64,000 nt of DNA. Origin: Candidatus Gastranaerophilales bacterium (GTDB lineage: Bacteria > Cyanobacteriota > Vampirovibrionia > Gastranaerophilales > Gastranaerophilaceae). The position numbers and the translations under genes were made by a program. Below, piece by piece: positions 60,750-64,000 of this stretch. Numbering within the stretch: the first letter of the stretch is position 1; each line of letters opens with the position of its first letter. The stretch is from positions 49,862 to 113,861 of the forward strand of contig CALVAK010000005.1 in NCBI GenBank assembly GCA_944325525.1. Direction: 5' to 3'. Under the pieces are notes generated by a model. It was given only the letters and a program-made list of their open reading frames with translations. It was not told where the DNA came from and searched no databases.

Positions 60750-62621
60750 TTATTTCTTCTTCTTAGTCTCATTTTTATCTATGAATTTTGCATTGTATAT
60801 GCGGTATTTTGTAACACGTCGGTCTCTCAGTGAAGAGGGATTTACTTTCGTCAGATTTTCTATTACTTCTTTTGCTTTTAGACGTTCTTTATCAAAATAA
60901 TATACCTCTGCAAGTTTTAATGCTATTTCTATGTTGTCAGGATACATCTTATTTAATGCTATAAGTTTACCTTTTGCAAGTTCTCTTCTGTTTAATTTTA
61001 AATCTATAAACGCTTCAAGCATCTGAGTATATATATCTTCATGGAACATAATAGCAAGTTTTAAGAATTTTTCCGCATTTTTATAATCTTTCATTTTGTA
61101 ATAATTTGCGGCAAGATTGTATAAAACAACATGTTGATTTTGAATGTCATTCTTAGTTAAAGGTAATACCCTGTGAAGAATTAAGTTGGATCTTTCATAT
61201 TGTTTTTTGTAACCGTAATTAATAGCAAGATCAACCCAGATAATAATATTCCTTCTGTCATACTTTAATTTTTCAATTAGACGGTGTATTTCAAGCTCAA
61301 AGTTTTCTCCGGGGATTGCAGTTATTAAGTAGTGATAAAATAAATTATTATATTCAGCAGGGTTTATGGGAGTATCTATAACATCTGGTACCATTTTATA
61401 AAGAAGTAACAGGGTATTTACATCCCTTTCAGAAAGATTATTTCTGCCTCGTATATCATTAATATAGTCATTCTTATAGTACATAATATCAGTCGGCTCT
61501 GAGCTGTGACCCCATATTCCAAGTGCATGTCCGATTTCATGCTGGGCTAATTTCTGGAACTTATCCAGTTCATACTTTCTTCCATTTGCATAATTTGTTT
61601 TTAAATTTATATCAACCTGTTCAAGTACATTATTCTTGATAATAGGATTTACTGTTCCTGAACGGTCAGGATCTTCTATCCTTTTTATCATTATGTTATC
61701 TAAAAGATTTATTACTATGTCGGCATATTTTGACCCTTGGATTTCTTCAAACATAATTTCACCGTTTGAAGCTGTAGACCACTCTTGAAATGCTTTTTTT
61801 ACAGCATTCAAGTAATCTGTTGGCATATTTGTATTATCATTAACATAGTATCTTATAGGTTTATTGATGTTCCAGCGGAAGAGAAGATCATCATAAAGTA
61901 CATTATCTACATAATTAGGCCCTACTTTTCTTTCCACTTCTTTTCTCATGGCTATAAGAACATTATCAGCATAATTACTTGCTTTATCACAATTATCAAG
62001 TTGTGATATATCGTATAATGCTTTTTGATTTTCATAAGTAGGAGGAAGGTTTGATAATGCTACTGCTTGATAGTATACAGGTTCTGGATCATAAGGTTTT
62101 GCATCACCTGCCATTTTAAACATTTTTAATGCTTTTTGATATTCTTTCTCAACCAGATATTTTTGTCCTTGTTTCATTAAGTGTTCAGGCATCATATCAG
62201 TAAGAGCAAAATACATAAGCCAGATTAAAACAAGCAATAAACCGAATACAACAATCGTAAGTACTATATTCTTTTTTCTTTTTTCCTGTTTTTCTCTGAG
62301 TTTTTCTCTTCTGAGTCTTGCTTCCTTTGCCCGCCTTTTTATTCTTTCATTTGAATGATGAACCGGAGCAACAGGTATTCCACCGGCATTATCAGCATTT
62401 TTATTTGCTTCTTCACCTGGTCCTATGGGCGGTATAGGAGAATATGCCTGAGAATTATCATCTTCTTTATATTCTTCAAAACCTTCATAAGCTTTTTCGG
62501 ATGGTTCATTAGAATCAAATGATGGTGTATCTTCATTATTTATTTCTTTGTTATCTTCAGGATAATCCTCAAATTCCATATTATCGAGATTATCAAATTG
62601 ATCTTCGTTTTTATCGTCCAT
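60750..62621 (-). CDS. Membrane-anchored matrixin-like metalloprotease with TPR repeats
   Basis: 623 residues. Residues 1-90 are acidic and disordered, 93-117 a highly basic helix, 118-140 a transmembrane helix ('IVLTIVVFGLLLVLIWLMYF'). Then a TPR ('GQKYLVEKEYQKALKMFKMA'), a metalloprotease domain with zinc motif HEIGHALGIWGH from residue 361 (HExxHxxGxxGH), 'EPTDIMYY' as Met-turn candidate and 'RNNLSERDVNTLLLLY', as in matrixins/astacin-like enzymes; and C-terminal TPRs ('VVLYNLAANYYKMKDYKNAE', 'IEIALKLAEVYYFDKERLKA'). Protease and TPRs should face the periplasm. Substrate unknown. Same strand as scpB, 12 bases apart. Confidence 0.85.
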   Translation of the reverse strand: MDDKNEDQFDNLDNMEFEDYPEDNKEINNEDTPSFDSNEPSEKAYEGFEEYKEDDNSQAYSPIPPIGPGEEANKNADNAGGIPVAPVHHSNERIKRRAKEARLRREKLREKQEKRKKNIVLTIVVFGLLLVLIWLMYFALTDMMPEHLMKQGQKYLVEKEYQKALKMFKMAGDAKPYDPEPVYYQAVALSNLPPTYENQKALYDISQLDNCDKASNYADNVLIAMRKEVERKVGPNYVDNVLYDDLLFRWNINKPIRYYVNDNTNMPTDYLNAVKKAFQEWSTASNGEIMFEEIQGSKYADIVINLLDNIMIKRIEDPDRSGTVNPIIKNNVLEQVDINLKTNYANGRKYELDKFQKLAQHEIGHALGIWGHSSEPTDIMYYKNDYINDIRGRNNLSERDVNTLLLLYKMVPDVIDTPINPAEYNNLFYHYLITAIPGENFELEIHRLIEKLKYDRRNIIIWVDLAINYGYKKQYERSNLILHRVLPLTKNDIQNQHVVLYNLAANYYKMKDYKNAEKFLKLAIMFHEDIYTQMLEAFIDLKLNRRELAKGKLIALNKMYPDNIEIALKLAEVYYFDKERLKAKEVIENLTKVNPSSLRDRRVTKYRIYNAKFIDKNETKKKK

Positions 62622-62633
62622 AAGATCTCCTTT

Positions 62634-63149
62634 TTACTTATTTAGTTCCAACAATTCAGATAATTTTTTAGTTTCCATTTTAGATAATATCTGAGAATTA
62701 CCTTTTATTTTAAAGTATTCTGCAAATTTTGGCGTGGTTTTTAAATTATAAGATCTGCCGTTTTTGTCTTTTTTTCTGCTTATTAATCCTTTATCAACGA
62801 GTTCTTGGACATGTTCATATGCTGTAGAACCCCTTAGTTCCTTTAGCTCGGCTTGTCTGATTGGTTCTTTTAATGCAATAACAGTAAGTGTCTTTAATAC
62901 AGCATTTGATATATCTACGGGACAAAGTTTTTCAACTATGTCCATATACTCATCTTTAACCTGGATAATATAACCATTTTCATCATCAATTTCAAGAGCA
63001 CCATCTCTTGAAGAATAATCCACAATTAAAGCAAGCATTGCCTCTTCGACTTCCTGCTCATCCGCTTCAAGAATTTTTGCAATATCTTTTAGTTCAACGG
63101 CTTTTCCGGTAACAAATAATACAGCTTCTATTCTAGATTTTAAATCCAT
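62634..63149 (-). CDS. scpB: Segregation and condensation protein B
   Basis: 171 residues, two winged-helix domains: 'KSRIEAVLFVTGKAVELKDI' at the start, 'ALEIDDENGYIIQVKDEY', 'AVLKTLTVIALKEPIRQAEL' and 'RGSTAYEHVQELVDKGLISR'. It bridges ScpA and SMC in the condensin complex. 14 bases from scpA. The usual order scpA-scpB is kept. Confidence 0.93.
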   Translation of the reverse strand: MDLKSRIEAVLFVTGKAVELKDIAKILEADEQEVEEAMLALIVDYSSRDGALEIDDENGYIIQVKDEYMDIVEKLCPVDISNAVLKTLTVIALKEPIRQAELKELRGSTAYEHVQELVDKGLISRKKDKNGRSYNLKTTPKFAEYFKIKGNSQILSKMETKKLSELLELNK

Positions 63150-63163
63150 ATTATTTTGTACTC

Positions 63164-64000
63164 CTATGCCGTTTTATATTCCTGATTTTCTTCCGGTTTT
63201 TTACTTTTTACAACGTATAAATCCGAATAAAATTCTTCCTGTTCAAGATCAAAATCACTTTCTGCCGATAAAAACAAAAGTGCTATATATGCTGATACCT
63301 TGTCCAGCCCCAATAATGTCAGAGTGTTAAGTTCAACTTTTTCTTCTTTTTCAAAAATTTTAATTAAGTTTTCGTGAAGAATTTTTATACTGCTTTCAAT
63401 ATATTCTTCATGGGCGAGATTTATTATGTCATCAGCAGACATGTTGGCATAATTTCTTACTCTTCTTTTTGCTCTTTCAAGAGAATTTTTAACCGCCTGC
63501 TTTTTATCAAGCTGTTCATAAAACTCAAGTTGTCTTATTAAATCTTTTAAAGTTACTATTCTGTTTCTGTTTAATTTAACACTTGTTCTTCTCTGTATAA
63601 TGTCTTCAATAGGGATTACATTGTCCGGAAAATAGTCCTGGTAGTATAAGTCATCTGAAAATCTTGAATCATCATTTTCGTCATATTCAGGATTAAATTC
63701 TTCGTGTGTATCAAACTGAATCGGATCAAGTCCTACCAGAATATTAGATTTTAATTTTAAAAGAACTGCAAGAAAGAACAATGCTCTTCCGCTTAAACGG
63801 AGATTATTTGATTTACTTTGTGCAATGTGAAGCATGTATTTATCGGCAATATCAGCTATATCTATATTCCATGGATCAATTTTACCCTGTTTTGCCATCT
63901 GCACAAGTACTTCAATTCCGTCAAGTTCTTGTTCCGGTGAATCAGAATCAAGTATTGAGTCAGGAGTAAATCCTAAATCATTTTCATAAGATTTAGTTGA
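63164..64000 (-). CDS. scpA: Segregation and condensation protein A (5' end outside window)
   Basis: The frame is open to base 64000, adding 32 codons before the GTG at 63904, so the gene runs off the edge; 278 residues are seen. 'LDGIEVLVQMAKQGKIDPWNID' takes the place of the family's F-x-G-P-L-D-L-L-L block, so the real N-terminus lies further right. Kleisin features: 'IADIADKYMLHI', 'ALFFLAVLLKLKSNILVGLD' and C-terminal 'VELNTLTLLGLDKVSAYIALLFL'. It links SMC heads and carries ScpB. The middle acidic stretch is 'EEFNPEYDENDDSRF'. Confidence 0.9.
   Translation of the reverse strand, partial: STKSYENDLGFTPDSILDSDSPEQELDGIEVLVQMAKQGKIDPWNIDIADIADKYMLHIAQSKSNNLRLSGRALFFLAVLLKLKSNILVGLDPIQFDTHEEFNPEYDENDDSRFSDDLYYQDYFPDNVIPIEDIIQRRTSVKLNRNRIVTLKDLIRQLEFYEQLDKKQAVKNSLERAKRRVRNYANMSADDIINLAHEEYIESSIKILHENLIKIFEKEEKVELNTLTLLGLDKVSAYIALLFLSAESDFDLEQEEFYSDLYVVKSKKPEENQEYKTA

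Noticed and set aside
1..64000. CRISPR arrays, insertion sequences, prophage or integrative elements
   Set aside because: No regular spaced repeats, no transposase, integrase, phage structural gene or tRNA-bordered island; the S74 domain at 21.6 kb is in a prepilin-headed protein with host-like composition and is not phage context.

Overview
The window is a dense, AT-rich bacterial chromosome segment (roughly 70% A+T by eye) with 62 supported protein genes and no recognisable rRNA, tRNA, transposase, integrase or CRISPR array. A diderm envelope is indicated by a MacAB-TolC type efflux system, prepilin-type proteins and a CsaB-type pyruvyltransferase. Together with FliA/WhiG-like and group-2 sigma factors, a PglK-like flippase, DciA, a Crp-family regulator with a Cys-rich motif typical of anaerobes, and very low GC, this best fits a host-associated, non-photosynthetic member of the cyanobacterial lineage (Vampirovibrionia/'Melainabacteria', Gastranaerophilales type). 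That placement is inference from gene style, not from a marker gene.

Layout. 1-7.5 kb: efflux operon (TolC-like, MacA, split MacB ATPase and permease), then gmk-coaBC-nif3-like-secreted protein-rsmD in tight overlap. 7.5-9.8 kb: LysM, HEAT and unknown proteins and a membrane-anchored Hsp20. 9.9-13.1 kb: dnaN-thrB-pgk on the minus strand, with an extremely AT-rich candidate origin upstream of dnaN. 13.5-17.9 kb: spermidine-synthase-like protein, a three-domain nucleotidyltransferase/kinase protein preceded by a GC-rich probable structured RNA, and tyrA. 18.2-22.4 kb: two tandem thymidylate-kinase-like genes, dciA, a large prepilin-headed fibre protein with YadA-like repeats and an S74 chaperone, and rqcP. 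22.4-33.2 kb: PglK-like exporter, HEAT protein, an M16 peptidase pair, TPR proteins, thioesterase, PfkB kinase and CsaB. 33.2-39.7 kb (minus): two sigma factors, radical SAM, rplU-rpmA, a phosphomevalonate-kinase-like P-loop protein and ribosomal protein S1. 39.9-50 kb: a giant double helicase, BlaI-type repressor, obg, Crp-family regulator, a secreted protein and gatB. 50-64 kb: a pilin with an in-frame stop before an acidic tail, a diguanylate cyclase, ribD, mutS, a GT-C type membrane protein, rimO, a membrane matrixin protease with TPRs, and scpB-scpA (scpA runs off the right edge).

The genes least explained by standard annotation are the prepilin/YadA/S74 chimera, the pilin whose tail is cut off by one in-frame TAA directly followed by ATG, a family of 150-180 bp imperfect palindromes (three copies plus one half copy, two sites flanking obg), a GC-rich intergenic structured element at 16.7 kb, and several genes whose -10 box lies exactly six bases before the start codon, implying leaderless mRNAs. 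Housekeeping operons (pgk, rplU, rpmA) instead have clear Shine-Dalgarno sites, so two initiation modes probably coexist.
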